A stretch of DNA of 64,000 bases from Chaenocephalus aceratus (lineage: Eukaryota > Chordata > Actinopteri > Perciformes > Channichthyidae), in NCBI GenBank assembly GCA_023974075.1, contig JAMFTG010000597.1:1-64000 (forward strand). The letters run 5' to 3'. A program made the translations under genes and the position numbers. Shown in pieces: positions 1-9,870 of this stretch (positions within the stretch are counted from its first letter, which is position 1; the number at the start of each line of letters is the position of its first letter). The notes under the pieces were generated by a model that saw nothing but the letters and a program-made list of their open reading frames with translations, made no database searches and was not told the origin of the DNA.

Positions 1-230
1 TTATTCTTCTCTCTTCCCAGCTCCATCCATCACCGTGCTCTGTTCCTGCAGGTCCTGCTTGCTAATCAATGCTCATATGTTTTCACACAATTACAAATGA
101 AGTCAATGTATTGTATGACATGAAGTTGTGCTTCATTCTGAGTCGATAATACATTCATTCTGCCTTCAACTGCACAATGACTGTGGACTGCACCGACATC
201 CATGTAGCTGCCCCCAGTGAGATGAACCAA

Positions 231-290
231 GCAAAGAGGGTCGCCATCATGCCCAAGGACATCCAGCTGGCATCCGGAGAGAGGGCTTAG
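231..290 (+). pseudogene. Histone H3 C-terminal relic
   Basis: The last 19 codons before a TAG stop read AKRVAIMPKDIQLA-SGERA. Histone H3 ends AKRVTIMPKDIQLA followed by RRIRGERA, so this is an H3 tail with three residues lost (RRIR to S) and T to A. Upstream of position 231 the frame stays open for some codons but no longer resembles H3, so the body of the gene is missing or replaced. The histone-type RNA 3' end signals that follow (323-355) support the assignment. H3 normally has about 136 residues and no intron. The piece is most likely a decayed, rearranged H3 copy. Confidence 0.7.
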
Positions 291-322
291 ACTGACCTGA
301 GACCAGCACACCCAAACACAAC

Positions 323-355
323 GGCTCTTTTAAGAGCTACAGTTTCAAAGAGTTG
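323..355 (+). other. Histone mRNA 3' stem-loop and downstream element
   Basis: GGCTCT-TTTA-AGAGCT at 323-338 is the six-base-pair, four-base-loop hairpin of replication-dependent histone mRNAs. Only the outermost pair differs from the usual form (G-T instead of G-C). CAAAGAGTTG at 346-355 matches the purine-rich histone downstream element that pairs with U7 snRNA. The hairpin begins 32 bases after the H3-like stop codon, the normal spacing. SLBP binding and U7-guided cleavage are known for this family; whether this copy is still processed is unknown. Confidence 0.75.
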
Positions 356-360
356 CAATC

Positions 361-827
361 CTACGTTATTATAATTACTAAACTGGTTCATGTGTCACTT
401 AGTTTACTGAACCGTGATGAGTGAAAGAAATGAGTGAGGTAGTGGTTTACTGAAGTTACAAAGACATTAATATACGAGTGACAGGTCAGTGTAAACACAA
501 GCTTCTGTCAATTATGGATCACTCAAACTATATACAAATAATATGTAATAAAGTTCTAAAACAAGTATTCGGTATATTCCTTGATAGCTTTTGGAGAAGG
601 TTGTTTTTAAGTTTACTAAAATCTATCGTTTCAACTGTTTCACTTTATAAAAAGGAACAGGTGAGTAGAGCATCATTGAGTTTCTTATTCTGTCAGTAAA
701 TTATCCAGATGAAATGTTTATCATTATTTTAGTCAACCCTAAACAAATTGATTGTACCTTTTTAATAATGACCTTACATGGTCGCCAAAGTTAAATTAAC
801 TTCAGAAAATCAAATCAATTCATTTCT
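361..827. other. No recognisable feature
   Basis: AT-rich sequence. The short open frame at 478-699 has no recognisable motif or splice context, and I see no gene, repeat boundary or RNA here. Confidence 0.5.
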
Positions 828-2548
828 CCAACAGTCAACTATTTTCATAAAGAATATATATATTTTTCAAAGTCAACTTTATTGTCAATCTTACTCAGTT
901 TGTGTTTATAGACAGAGAGATCAAAAAGACTTTTAAATCAAATAAAATTATACAATTTACAGATATGTATACAAATATATATATATATCCTATATACACC
1001 ATCATGTATAATGATGGTGGACACTTCACTGTCTGGATGGCAGCTTGCTGGTCTCTGCTCAGTCGCATTGAGGCAAGCATTGCCTCAAGCCCCCGACCCC
1101 CATGCCCCTTCACCAGCTCCGGCACGGTGACAATGGCCTGATGTTGAGGCCGTGGCTCTGGCTCAGGTGACAAAAGCCATGCCATGCCACACTGTGCGCC
1201 CCTCAGTGCAGACCTGAACCAGTCTACATCCCGAGTGGCGATGTCTCTGGCCAGTGGGTTGTATGTCTCCTCTCACTGTTGGTAAAGTTGAGACACCGGC
1301 TGGACTACTTTGGAAGTGCCAGGCTTCCTCCACTGGCACTCCACATCTGTGGAGCTGATCTGCCACATGGCACATATTGCCAATGCTGCAGCGTGGCTGC
1401 ATTTGTACATCCCCCGTGCACAATCACAGACAGCGCTCTGCATCGCGCCATCGTCTCCCATGCAGATCTGTACAAATAAAGTAAGTACCATGTTTGTTAG
1501 CATGCTATAATAGATTGAATGAGCAATAATACAAGGATGGTCCGGATCTGGGGGTGGGAGGGGTTATTTTTCCATAGTTTTGTCTGATTGTTGTTATTGT
1601 TTGTTTTTTCTGTATTTTTTGTAATGTGTGTTGTACTGGTTGTGATTGTACATTGTATTTTTCTAAATGTGTATGAATATATTTTTGAAAAACATTTGAT
1701 CAACAATAAAAAAGGATGGTCAGGATCTAGACTCAGTGTGTAGTTTATTAATTAATCAATGCTCTCTACATTAGGAAAACACATACCAGTGTACCCGAGG
1801 GAGTCACACACAGCTGTGCCTGGATAACCAAACAAATTGACAAGATAACCAAAACCCTTGAATCTACACACAGCAAATAAACTCAACTCGATATAAAACT
1901 GGCCGCTTCAATCTGAAGAGCAACTAAAACAAAACACGGGAGTGTACCTTGTTCTTGTGAACACTAATGTAATCCACAGCATACACAGAGACCACGAAGT
2001 TCTTAAGGAGAAAACTAGTTACTAAAACAAAACACGTTAGTGTACCTTGTTAGCTAATGTTAGCTAGCTGACATTAACGTTACACATTGCACTCATATTA
2101 CTCACCGAAATCTTGTAAAGCCGGTCCCGCTGCTCTTACAGAACCGACTAACTCCCCTTTCGTGTATGTACAGCTCTCAACGTGTCCAGACTTGTAGTCA
2201 CCTCGTTTTATACTTGTATTCTCATTCTGAAAGAAACAGGTGAAATTTGCTAACGTGACGGCCGTCTTTGTGATGGTGACGCGTATTGTGCGAGACCAGA
2301 GACCTGTAGTTCACTCAGCGGTTTCACACAAACAAATGTGTAACTTCACAGTTTTACGACACATTTTTATTTTTTTGACTTGGAAAATATTCTTTTAAAT
2401 TGACAAACATCATATGTGTCATTCGTGGCACAATTCAAACGGGATCAAAAGATAACCTTTCTCTCTCCGTTGACTTCAATGTATAATTTTACGCTTCCGG
2501 GGTCCCATGGAGGCTCCCGGAAAGGGAGGGACTTCGCCTCTCTATTGC
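828..2548 (-). mobile_element. SWIM/YqaJ mobile-element block, copy 1 (internally deleted)
   Basis: The outer parts, about 828-1018 and 1860-2548, match 23657-23837 and 24372-26048 in the same order and orientation. Between them this copy keeps a SWIM zinc-finger exon on the minus strand, whereas the other copy keeps a YqaJ-nuclease C-terminal exon. I read both as differently deleted copies of one element. YqaJ proteins are known as second genes of ISL2EU-type DNA transposons, so that is a candidate class. No transposase is seen. The interval 1500-1855 is unique to this copy and shows no gene. Confidence 0.6.
1033..1467 (-). pseudogene. SWIM zinc-finger protein exon, one in-frame stop
   Basis: On the minus strand a pyrimidine-rich acceptor ending in CAG precedes 1467. 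The exon then encodes a SWIM-type zinc finger, C-x-C-x6-C-x-H (CDCARGMYKCSH, residues about 14-25). An in-frame TGA follows near 1276, and the same frame continues with YNPLARDIATRDVDWFR and GMAWLLSPEPEP. This resembles the region after the SWIM motif in fish proteins that pair SWIM and YqaJ domains. Only one stop interrupts about 140 codons, so decay is recent or the TGA is a single mutation. The protein is partial at both ends. The family match comes from memory of fish proteins, not from a search. Confidence 0.6.
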
Positions 2549-3020
2549 GGCTCGCCTCGAAAGTAGACGAGAGTAGCCGATTGCAGCCGGGGGAGGTGTC
2601 AAAAAGCTCGTCTTAAGTCGGACAGCTCGGACTCGGAGTCGGCTTGACTGGCTGGGTTTGCAATGGAGACAACTGTAGACAAAGGTGATCTCCATTGCTT
2701 TATATAGGTTTGTTAATTCAGTCATGATGAGGAACCACACCAGTGACTGGGTTCCATAATTAGAAATGCTCCTCCCTCTTAATGTTTGCAAACTGATAGG
2801 TGGACAGGCTACACATGATCAGTCCCTTCAGATCCGCACACATGAAGCTGAATGAGCATGAACTGAACAGACCTGCTGCTGTGTTAATTCTTTAGCTGCC
2901 ACTTTAAGCTTTATGATGTGTACAACATGGATGTAATTTGATTTAATCTTGCCATTTTAAATGATGAATTCAATAAATAAGGTTAAACCAAATCATTACA
3001 TTACAATAGATTTTATTTTA
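2549..3020. other. No recognisable gene
   Basis: Unique-looking sequence after the block boundary at 2548. I see open frames but no domain, splice signals or structured RNA. Confidence 0.4.
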
Positions 3021-3029
3021 ATGATTTGG

Positions 3030-3196
3030 TTTAACTTAAAGAGAAACTTTATTGTTATTGCACATATTACAGGTACTGAGACAACAAAATGCAGTTGAGC
3101 TTCTAACCAGGTGCAACAAGCAGCGAAGTGGAAAGTAATGCACACAATCTACAGAATAACATATAGAATGAATGAAATGATGAATAAACAGTGGGG
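3030..3196 (-). repeat. Short interspersed repeat, probably a LINE/SINE 3' end
   Basis: The stretch containing ACTTTATTGTTATTGCAC has the look of the reverse complement of a fish retroposon tail next to a target site. It runs directly into the 45-bp minisatellite. Family not identified. Confidence 0.35.
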
Positions 3197-3475
3197 TATG
3201 AATACACTAGATATCAGCCTGTGAGCAGTATGAACAGTGTGTATGAATACACTAGATATCAGCCTGTGAGCAGTATGAACAGTGTGTATGAATACACTAG
3301 ATATCAGCCTGTGAGCAGTATGAACAGTGTGTATGAATACACTAGATATCAGCCTGTGAGCAGTATGAACAGTGTGTATGAATACACTAGATATCAGCCT
3401 GTGAGCAGTATGAACAGTGTGTATGAATACACTAGATATCAGCCTGTGAGCAGTATGAACAGTGTGTATGAATTT
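3197..3475. repeat. 45-bp minisatellite, 6 copies plus a partial
   Basis: Units start at 3197, 3242, 3287, 3332, 3377 and 3422 and are identical by eye, with a seventh partial unit at 3467. Because 45 is a multiple of 3, a repeated open frame appears on both strands (15-residue period). That is a by-product of the period and not evidence of a gene. Confidence 0.95.
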
Positions 3476-3479
3476 AATT

Positions 3480-3878
3480 TCATGATGATAAACATTGTGG
3501 AACAATGATGAAAAATGGGAATGGATGTGGCGACGTAAAACTGACACAAAACAACAACAAACTTTTGCCAGCCAATTGGAGAGCTTCATCAGCAGCACGT
3601 GGTAAAAACCACCAATGAGCGCTCAGCTCGAGTTACCAGCGAGCCGTTTCCCATCAAGCATTTCGCTTCCGCAGCTCGTGGAGAGCAAGTGCGCCAACTC
3701 GCCTCGCCTCGCTCTCAAGGCTGCGGGCGTCTTTGTCCCGCGAGATTTCAAAGTCTCATGTGGGCGAGCCTCCAGAGCAAGTCGGACAAAATGACTAACC
3801 ATCATGCAACGCACTAGCAAGACGTTGATCGCAACTGCACAGGTCTTGCTTGTCTCAAACAAGCCTAGTAGCTTCATC
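3480..3878. other. No recognisable gene; moderately GC-rich
   Basis: Contains a GC-rich stretch around 3600-3780 with short open frames on both strands. No domain or splice structure is recognised. Confidence 0.4.
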
Positions 3879-4015
3879 CAGTAGCAGTCAAACGTTTGGA
3901 CACACCTTCTCATTCAATGGTTTTTGTTAATGTTTATTGATTTCTACTTTGAAGATTAATACTGAAGACATCAAAACTATGAACGAACACATATGTAATT
4001 ACCTAATTAACAAAA
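3879..4015. repeat. Fish DNA-transposon-like fragment
   Basis: CAAACGTTTGGACACACC and the following ATCAAAACTATGAACGAACA resemble a terminal region very common in fish genomes. Only one end is present, so it is a fragment. The family name is not certain. Confidence 0.4.
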
Positions 4016-4029
4016 AAGTGACACACACG

Positions 4030-4188
4030 CCTCGCTTTATGCTCTTACATTAGACTCAAAACAAACCCACAGAAGAACAGAAGCTCAATGTTCCCTGTGT
4101 GACTTTAACGTTTACAACGTGACGCAGGAGTCCCTTCCTGTTCCGGTCAGACCGGTCTGACATCAAACTGCTGCTGCTGGAGAAACGG
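4030..4188 (-). repeat. Arm of a long-distance inverted repeat (partner at 62031-62205)
   Basis: This stretch is the reverse complement of 62031-62205 with few differences by eye. It includes a CCAGCAGCAGCAG motif and the ACCGGTCTGA segment. The partner is followed by CAG/GTATGAG, which resembles a splice donor, so the unit may once have been a 5' untranslated exon. No protein can be read from it. Confidence 0.8.
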
Positions 4189-4230
4189 TGAGCCGTTTCT
4201 CCAGCAGCAGCAGTTTGATATCAGACCGGT
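4151..4230. repeat. Near-perfect palindrome, 38-bp arms
   Basis: Left arm 4151-4188 and right arm 4193-4230 are inverted complements with a single mismatch, separated by TGAG. The left arm is also the end of the inverted-repeat unit shared with 62031-62205. The right arm is therefore a local inverted duplication of its first 38 bases. A run of short ATTATTATAATACCGGTT repeats follows to about 4275. Confidence 0.9.
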
Positions 4231-4713
4231 TATTATTATAATACCGGTTATTATTATAATACCGGTTATTATTTATTTTAGCAAGAGATGCCTTTTTCAG
4301 ATTGTACAAGTACCTTTTTCATCTGATTTTTCTTAATCCCACAAATAAATAAAATATATATAAAAACATGAAAATAACTTGTTTCAGAAAAATAAGTTAT
4401 ATTTATAATTAAAAAAAGCAAAAGACAGAGATTTTCACTTTTGTCCTCTTAGTTATTTTATTAACAAGAAAAACCCCAACATTTAAAAATATACAGACAT
4501 GTGGCACTCGACCGGTTAGCTTATCTTTTTTATGACATTTCTTTTAATTTGTTTTGTTGCATTATTCAAACTTTTCATTTATGAATTCATGTTAAAGCAC
4601 ATCCCATCATGTTTGATTGAAGCTGATCTCTGTGCAGTGAAGACATGAGCCATCAGCTCTGAAGGACACACGGTGAGTTTAAGAAGTACAAGAGTTCCTC
4701 AAGTGACTTCAGA

Positions 4714-6369
4714 CTATTTCAGTTTACAAAACTCGGCTGTGCCACGAAGCCAAAGTCCAGCATGTAGCGGCTGAGTGAACGTGGTCTGCACTCTGTGGAG
4801 GAGAGTCATGGTTTCAGAGACGATGCTGTAGAAGGACAGAACACCTGCTCTGTGATCCAGGTACACTCCTACTCTGGAGGACAGAGGACCTGAGACGGGA
4901 GTTTTGATACTGTTGTAACGAAATGTAAAACTGTTTTGGTCGCAATATAAGGACCAAGATTTGTCATTGAATCCAAATAGACTCTCGCCCCCTGCTCTGA
5001 TGATGTTCTTGTATGCGACTGCTACAAAAACTCCTCCCCCTCTCCGCTCCACCTCCCAGTAACAACGTCCAGTCAGACCCTCTCTACTCAGGACCTGAGC
5101 ATAATCAATGAATCTGTCTGGGTGACTGGAATAAGACTGTTGGTGTGTCATGCGTGTTGCTTTTCTGCTCCCCTCAGATAATAACAGCAGTGTATTTGCT
5201 GTGTTTGGATCCAGAGTGACTTCCTGTGAATATCTTAAGAACCCAGCTCTGGAGGCGGGCTCTGCTGCTGGCAGTAAAACATCCACTTCAGTCGGTGAGA
5301 CGTGTGTCCATTCCTCTCTCAGGACGTCCTGTAGTTTGTCTCTGACTGCTGACAGGGCCGCCGTCACGTCCTCAAAGTAGCTCAGAGGACGGGTGTTGGT
5401 GCTGGAGGAGTGTGTAGCTCCACTGAGGGGGGCTGGCAGTGAGGAGGGGGGGTAGCTGAGCAGGAACTGGTTGTGGTCCTCTGTGTGAGACAGCAGCTCC
5501 AGCTCAGCGTCTCTCCTCTTCAGCTCAGAGATCTCCTGCTCCAGCTTCTCCTGGAGCTCTCTGACTCCACTCACTTCTCTCTCCTGCTGGGATCTGAGCT
5601 GCTGCTTCACGTCAGAGCTTCTCTTCTGCACGAGACGGATCAGCTCAGTGAACGTCTTCTCACTGTCCTCCACTGCTTTGTCAGCAGAGCCGTTGACGGC
5701 CTCCACCTCCTGCTGAAGCAGCTTCACCTCCTTCTCTCCGTCCTGGATCCTCTGCTGGATGTTGAGTCGACTCCCCTCCAGCTCTCTCTGCCTCTCAGTC
5801 CTCTCTGCTGCAGCAGACACCGTGTCGTGGCCTTTGTGTTCGTCCACAGAGCAGAGATAACAGATACTCTGCTGATCAGTGCGGCAGAACAGCTTCTTCA
5901 CCTCGTCGTGACGAGAGCAGATGTTCTCCTGGAGCTTCTTGGAGGGCTCCACCAGCTTGTGTTTCTTTAATTGAGCTACGTCATAATGAAGTTGGAGGTG
6001 TTTCTCACAGTAAGATACGAGACACACGAGGCAGGACTTACAGGCTCTCAGCTTCCTCCCAGTGCAGACATCACAGGCCACGTCTCCAGCTCCAGCATAG
6101 CAGAGATCAGCAGGAGCAGCTTGGAGTCCAGTCTTCTTCAGCTCCTCCACTAAAGCTGCTAACATGGTGCTTTTCAGCAGGACAGGCCTCGGTCTGAAGC
6201 TCTGCCTGCACTGAGGGCAGCTGTGGATTAGCTCTCCATCCCAGTGGTGTTTGATACAGTCCATGCAATAGCTGTGTCCACAGGGAATAGTGACCGGATC
6301 CTTCAGTAGATCCAGACAGATCGCACAAGAGAAGGTTTCCCGCTCCAGCTGAACTCCTCTCTGCGCCAT
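4714..6369 (-). CDS. TRIM protein (RING, B-boxes, coiled coil, B30.2), fish TRIM25/TRIM16-like
   Basis: A single uninterrupted exon of 551 residues from MAQRGVQ. In order: C3HC4 RING (Cys15-Cys54, with CAICLDLL, CGHSYC and CPQC); a B-box-1-like region (about 100-130); B-box 2 (about 151-181, CSRHDEVKKLFC and CSVDEHKGH); a long coiled coil (about 185-300); and a PRY-SPRY/B30.2 domain (about 380-551) with LDPNTA, CYWEVE, KSWSL and GVYLD. TRIM proteins of this type are E3 ubiquitin ligases, and B30.2 is the target-recognition part; many act in fish antiviral defence. I chose MAQ as the start because it begins the family's usual N-terminus; an in-frame ATG 12 codons upstream gives MKLRHS. All key zinc ligands are present. 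Lack of introns suggests a retrocopy-type expansion. Which named TRIM it is cannot be settled by eye. Confidence 0.88.
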   Translation of the reverse strand: MAQRGVQLERETFSCAICLDLLKDPVTIPCGHSYCMDCIKHHWDGELIHSCPQCRQSFRPRPVLLKSTMLAALVEELKKTGLQAAPADLCYAGAGDVACDVCTGRKLRACKSCLVCLVSYCEKHLQLHYDVAQLKKHKLVEPSKKLQENICSRHDEVKKLFCRTDQQSICYLCSVDEHKGHDTVSAAAERTERQRELEGSRLNIQQRIQDGEKEVKLLQQEVEAVNGSADKAVEDSEKTFTELIRLVQKRSSDVKQQLRSQQEREVSGVRELQEKLEQEISELKRRDAELELLSHTEDHNQFLLSYPPSSLPAPLSGATHSSSTNTRPLSYFEDVTAALSAVRDKLQDVLREEWTHVSPTEVDVLLPAAEPASRAGFLRYSQEVTLDPNTANTLLLLSEGSRKATRMTHQQSYSSHPDRFIDYAQVLSREGLTGRCYWEVERRGGGVFVAVAYKNIIRAGGESLFGFNDKSWSLYCDQNSFTFRYNSIKTPVSGPLSSRVGVYLDHRAGVLSFYSIVSETMTLLHRVQTTFTQPLHAGLWLRGTAEFCKLK

Positions 6370-6446
6370 CTCACCTCTCAGTGGCAGCGAGTGTCTGAGT
6401 TTCACTTCCTGAGAGCTGAAACTGTGTGAGCTGTGATCTGAACAGG

Positions 6447-6448
<2 letters not shown>

Positions 6449-6505
<57 letters not shown>
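6449..6505. repeat. GT microsatellite in the TRIM 5' leader
   Basis: About 28 GT units lie some 80 bases upstream of the TRIM start codon (CA on the coding strand). In the second TRIM block the repeat is almost absent (one short TGTGTGT around 20120). Its length decides whether the upstream open frame joins the TRIM frame. Confidence 0.95.
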
Positions 6506-6507
<2 letters not shown>

Positions 6508-6823
6508 CAGTGAATGTGGCCTATCAGCTCTCGTGCTTTACCCACATGTTGGTTACGCCCTTCCTCCTCAGTGTGGATCTGAAGGGGAGGAACCAGGAAG
6601 TACAGAGTGGAGCTGGCTCTGTCTGAGAGCAGGAAGAAGAGGGAGGGCTCATCAGACTCTGACTCGTTCCAGGAGGAGGAGCAGACGCTCTGAACTGTTT
6701 CCTCATTTACCAACGGAGCCTGGCTCACAACCTGCTCTACATTTGAAAACAGTCTTCAGCTGTAAAACATTTGTTTTAAAGTCAGGCTTTTGTAGCACAC
6801 AGCTCCACACTCATGGTGGCAGT

Positions 6824-7500
6824 GGTGTAAGAAGTACTCAGATATTCTACTGAAGCAAAAGTAGAAATACTACGGGGTAAAAATACTCTGTTACAAGTAA
6901 ACGTACAAAAGCATTGCTATCAAAATATACTTCAAGTACCAAAAGTAAAAGTACTCCTTATGCATAAAGGCCCTTTTCAGAATTGTATATATTGAGTTAC
7001 TATAATGATTATTGGTGTGTGTTATCACAGTTAGTAAATGAAGAGATCATTTGAATAACTTGATGTCTTGCTGCTGGATATCTCATCCTATAAATATCTG
7101 TCAAAGTGTATTTAATAATTGATTTATATTTTGAATCTACTAATCTATATCTAACTAGTAAAAGCTGTGAAATGATTGCAGTGGATTCAAAAGTACAATA
7201 CTGTCTTTTAAAATGTAGCGCAGTGGAAGTATATAGCAGCATACAGGGCCGGCCCTAGACATTTTGGTGCCCTAGGCCAGATTATGATTTGGTGCCCCCC
7301 CCCCTCCAAACAATAGAATATATAAAGAATAAATGAAAAATCTCTAGATAGATATTCTACTGAAGCAAAAGTAGAAATACTAGGGGGTAAAAATACTCTG
7401 TACCAAAGCATTGCTATCAAAATATACTTAAAGTACCAAAAGTAAAAGTACTCCTTATGCATTATGGCCCTTTTCAGAATCGTATCTATATGTATATATG
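6824..7500 (+). repeat. Fish AAGTAAAAGTA-type interspersed repeat with nested hAT terminus
   Basis: Begins with CAGTGGTGTAAGAAGTAC, a hAT-like terminus common in fish, and carries many AAGTAAAAGTACTC motifs. At 7244 a second terminus, CAGGGCCGGCCCTAG, interrupts it, followed by a C-rich run. A second partial copy of the first repeat follows from about 7345. Related copies are at about 20425-21120 (same strand) and 15610-16105 (opposite strand). Confidence 0.7.
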
Positions 7501-7959
7501 TGTGTCTTTTCCATCCCTAATAAAGTGTAGGGGAAATGGAGACAGTAACACACAACAGTCAGGGTGAAAGTGAACACAAGTTTATTTATTTACACCAAAG
7601 AAAATGCCAACAAATGTTCTTTAAGTGAGGAGACAAAGAAGATTGTGCCAAATAAAAGAAATGAATATAACAAAACTCAAAGAAAAAGCCCTCACTATCT
7701 GTTCTACTAACAAGGAGACAAAACAACTACAGGGTGGCAACAATCTACAGTGTGTCTATCAGAGTTTACCTCAGTGAGGAGAGGTAGAGGGTACCCCAAA
7801 CTTACCCAAATCCTCCCCCTCCCACCACACACACATTCAACAATACTAAAAACAAGAAGACAGAATAATGTCCAAATCTCTCAGGGACCACAAAGAGGCT
7901 CTGGACCCATTTAAAAGGTCACCTATAGAGAGGCGGAGTCACGCCCATCTACCTCCGCC

Positions 7960-8365
7960 CCATGGGACCTTATTTCTGAAAAAGTATGCATTGAAGTCGA
8001 TGGAGAGAGAAAGATTATCTTTTCATCCCGTTTGAATTGTGCCACGAATTACACACATGATGTTTGTCACAGTGCAAAAAGTCACAGTTTGTCTTAAAAC
8101 TGTTGAAATATAAGACGATGAAAAATACGCAACTAGAAAGACTACAAATCCCAGAGTCGCTAGGTGAATTTAGCTAGCTGACATTAACGTGACACATTAC
8201 ACTCGTGTTACTCACCGAAACCTTGTGAAGCCGGTCCCGCGTGCTGGAACCGACTCACTCCCCGTGTGTGTGCACAGCTCTCAACGCGCCCAGACTTGGA
8301 GTGATTTCCACCTTTTAATACTTTCCGCTTCATTCTGAAAGAAAGAAGTGAAATGTGCAAAACCC
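7960..8365 (+). repeat. Rearranged piece of the SWIM/YqaJ block flank
   Basis: 8170-8360 matches about 2060-2250 in the same orientation. 7980-8050 matches about 2420-2490 in inverse orientation. The two pieces are therefore joined in an order not found in the two larger copies. Diverged, no coding part. Confidence 0.65.
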
Positions 8366-8389
8366 ACTTCTCCATGTCTCTTCTATAAT

Positions 8390-8579
8390 AATAATAATAC
8401 ATTTTATTTCAAAGCGCTTTTCCAGGTGCTCAAAGACGCTTTACAGTGGTTTGATAAAACATGATCAAATAGAAAACATAAAATTATATTAAAACAGCAA
8501 CACAGCAGAATTCACAAATTAAAAGCCAGTCTGAAGAGGTGTGTTTTGGTCAGTGTTTTGAAAGTGGGGGGGTCGGTGC

Positions 8580-8610
<31 letters not shown>

Positions 8611-8723
8611 CGACGGAGAAGCTCTGTCCCCCCAGGTTCGGAGCTCGGTTCGTGTGGGGATCGAGAGGAGGTTCGCTTCTGATGAACGAAGGCTGCGGGA
8701 GGGGGTGTAGTGGTGGATCAGGT
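8390..8723. repeat. AAT repeat, interspersed repeat and poly-G run
   Basis: A short AAT run is followed by a TTTTATTTCAAAGCGCTTTT segment typical of fish interspersed repeats. Next come a homopolymer of about 28 G at 8580-8607 and a G-rich stretch leading into the minisatellite. No gene. Confidence 0.5.
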
Positions 8724-9560
8724 CTACATCAACATGTGTCCCCTCTTCCTCATGTCTCTTCTACATCAACATGTGTCCCCTCTTCCTCATGTCTCTTCCA
8801 CATCAACATGTGTCCCCTCTTCTCCATGTCTCTTCTACATCAACATGTGTCCCCTCTTCTTCATGTCTCTTCTACATCAACATGTGTCCCCTCTTCTTCA
8901 TGTCTCTTCTACATCAACATGTGTCCCCTCTTCTCCATGTCTCTTCTACATCAACATGTGTCCCCTCTTCTTCATGTCTCTTCTACATCAACATGTGTCC
9001 CCTCTTCTTCATGTCTCTTCTACATCAACATGTGTCCCCTCTTCTTCATGTCTCTTCTACATCAACAAGTGTCCCCTCTTCTTCATGTCTCTTCTACATC
9101 AACATGTGTCCCCTCTTCTTCATGTCTCTTCTACATCAACATGTGTCCCCTCTTCTTCATGTCTCTTCTTCATCAACATGTGTCCCCTCTTCTTCATGTC
9201 TCTTCTACATCAACATGTGTCCCCTCTTCTCCATGTCTCTTCTACATCAACATGTGTCCCCTCTTCTCCATGTCTCTTCTACATCAACATGTGTCCCCTC
9301 TTCTTCATGTCTCTTCTACATCAACATGTGTCCCCTCTTCTTCATGTCTCTTCTACATCAACATGTGTTCCCTCTTCTTCATGTCTCTTCTACATCAACA
9401 TGTGTCCCCTCTTCTCCATGTCTCTTCTACATCAACATGTGTCCCCTCTTCTTCATGTCTCTTCTACATCAACATGTGTCCCCTCTTCTTCATGTCTCTT
9501 CTACATCAACATGTGTCCCCTCTTCTTCATGTCTCTTCTACATCAACATGTGTCCCCTCT
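8724..9560. repeat. 37-bp minisatellite, 22 copies plus a partial
   Basis: The unit begins CTACATCAACATGTGTCCCC and recurs every 37 bases from 8724 to 9538. Variants are mostly one or two substitutions (TTCTTC/TTCTCC/TTCCTC). All three forward frames stay open across the array because the period is not a multiple of 3 and the unit has no stop in any phase. I do not read it as a gene. Confidence 0.95.
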
Positions 9561-9744
9561 GTGGAAAGAGACTCTGAAAGTTTCAGAAACAAAGATTTTC
9601 TCTCTTTTTGATCCATTTCTATAAAAACCTGTCTGAAAATGAGCTGATCAGATTGTGGCCACTTTATGATGTCATAACGTTTTGTTGGCTTGTGTAGCCA
9701 TTAGCCAATCAGCAACCAAGGTAACAAACACACATTAGTATGTT

Positions 9745-9870
9745 TCTGAAAGCAGAAGAAACCAACTCCACTATTTGTGGTTCTTTAAAGTACTTGCATT
9801 GATCTCCTGTGTTACGCTGCCCCCTGGTGGAGAGCCTTAGACACTGAGGGGTCAGACTTATATTTACTGT
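9745..9870 (+). repeat. Repeat with inverted copy at 16285-16415
   Basis: Contains GCCCCCTGGTGGAGAGCC, a motif frequent in fish SINE or transposon remnants. 16285-16415 is its reverse complement with small differences. The stretch 9561-9744 shows no feature. Confidence 0.75.

Larger units (their letters stand above)
4321..7908 (-). repeat. TRIM-bearing duplicated block, copy 1
   Basis: Matches 17541-21535 in the same orientation, from a shared TTTTTCTTAATCC segment through the TRIM gene, its 5' leader and downstream interspersed repeats, to about 7908 (21535). The other copy holds about 500 extra bases between 17760 and 18250. Many substitutions and some indels separate the copies, so the duplication is not very recent. 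Confidence 0.85.

Noticed and set aside
3149..3598. Repetitive open frames on both strands
   Set aside because: Caused by the 45-bp period being divisible by three.
5473..5970. 165-residue frame opposite the TRIM coiled coil
   Set aside because: Antisense shadow of the TRIM gene; the same occurs at 19087-19491.
7009..7242. 77-residue frame conserved with 15728-15961
   Set aside because: Both are copies of a noncoding interspersed repeat; conservation reflects shared origin.
8580..8607. Poly-G run as a regulatory G-quadruplex
   Set aside because: A pure homopolymer of this length is more likely a sequencing or assembly feature.
8724..9560. CRISPR-like regular repeats
   Set aside because: Units abut with no spacers, and the sequence is eukaryotic.
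8652..9624. Three overlapping 268-319-residue open frames
   Set aside because: They are three phases of the 37-bp minisatellite with no start context or domain.
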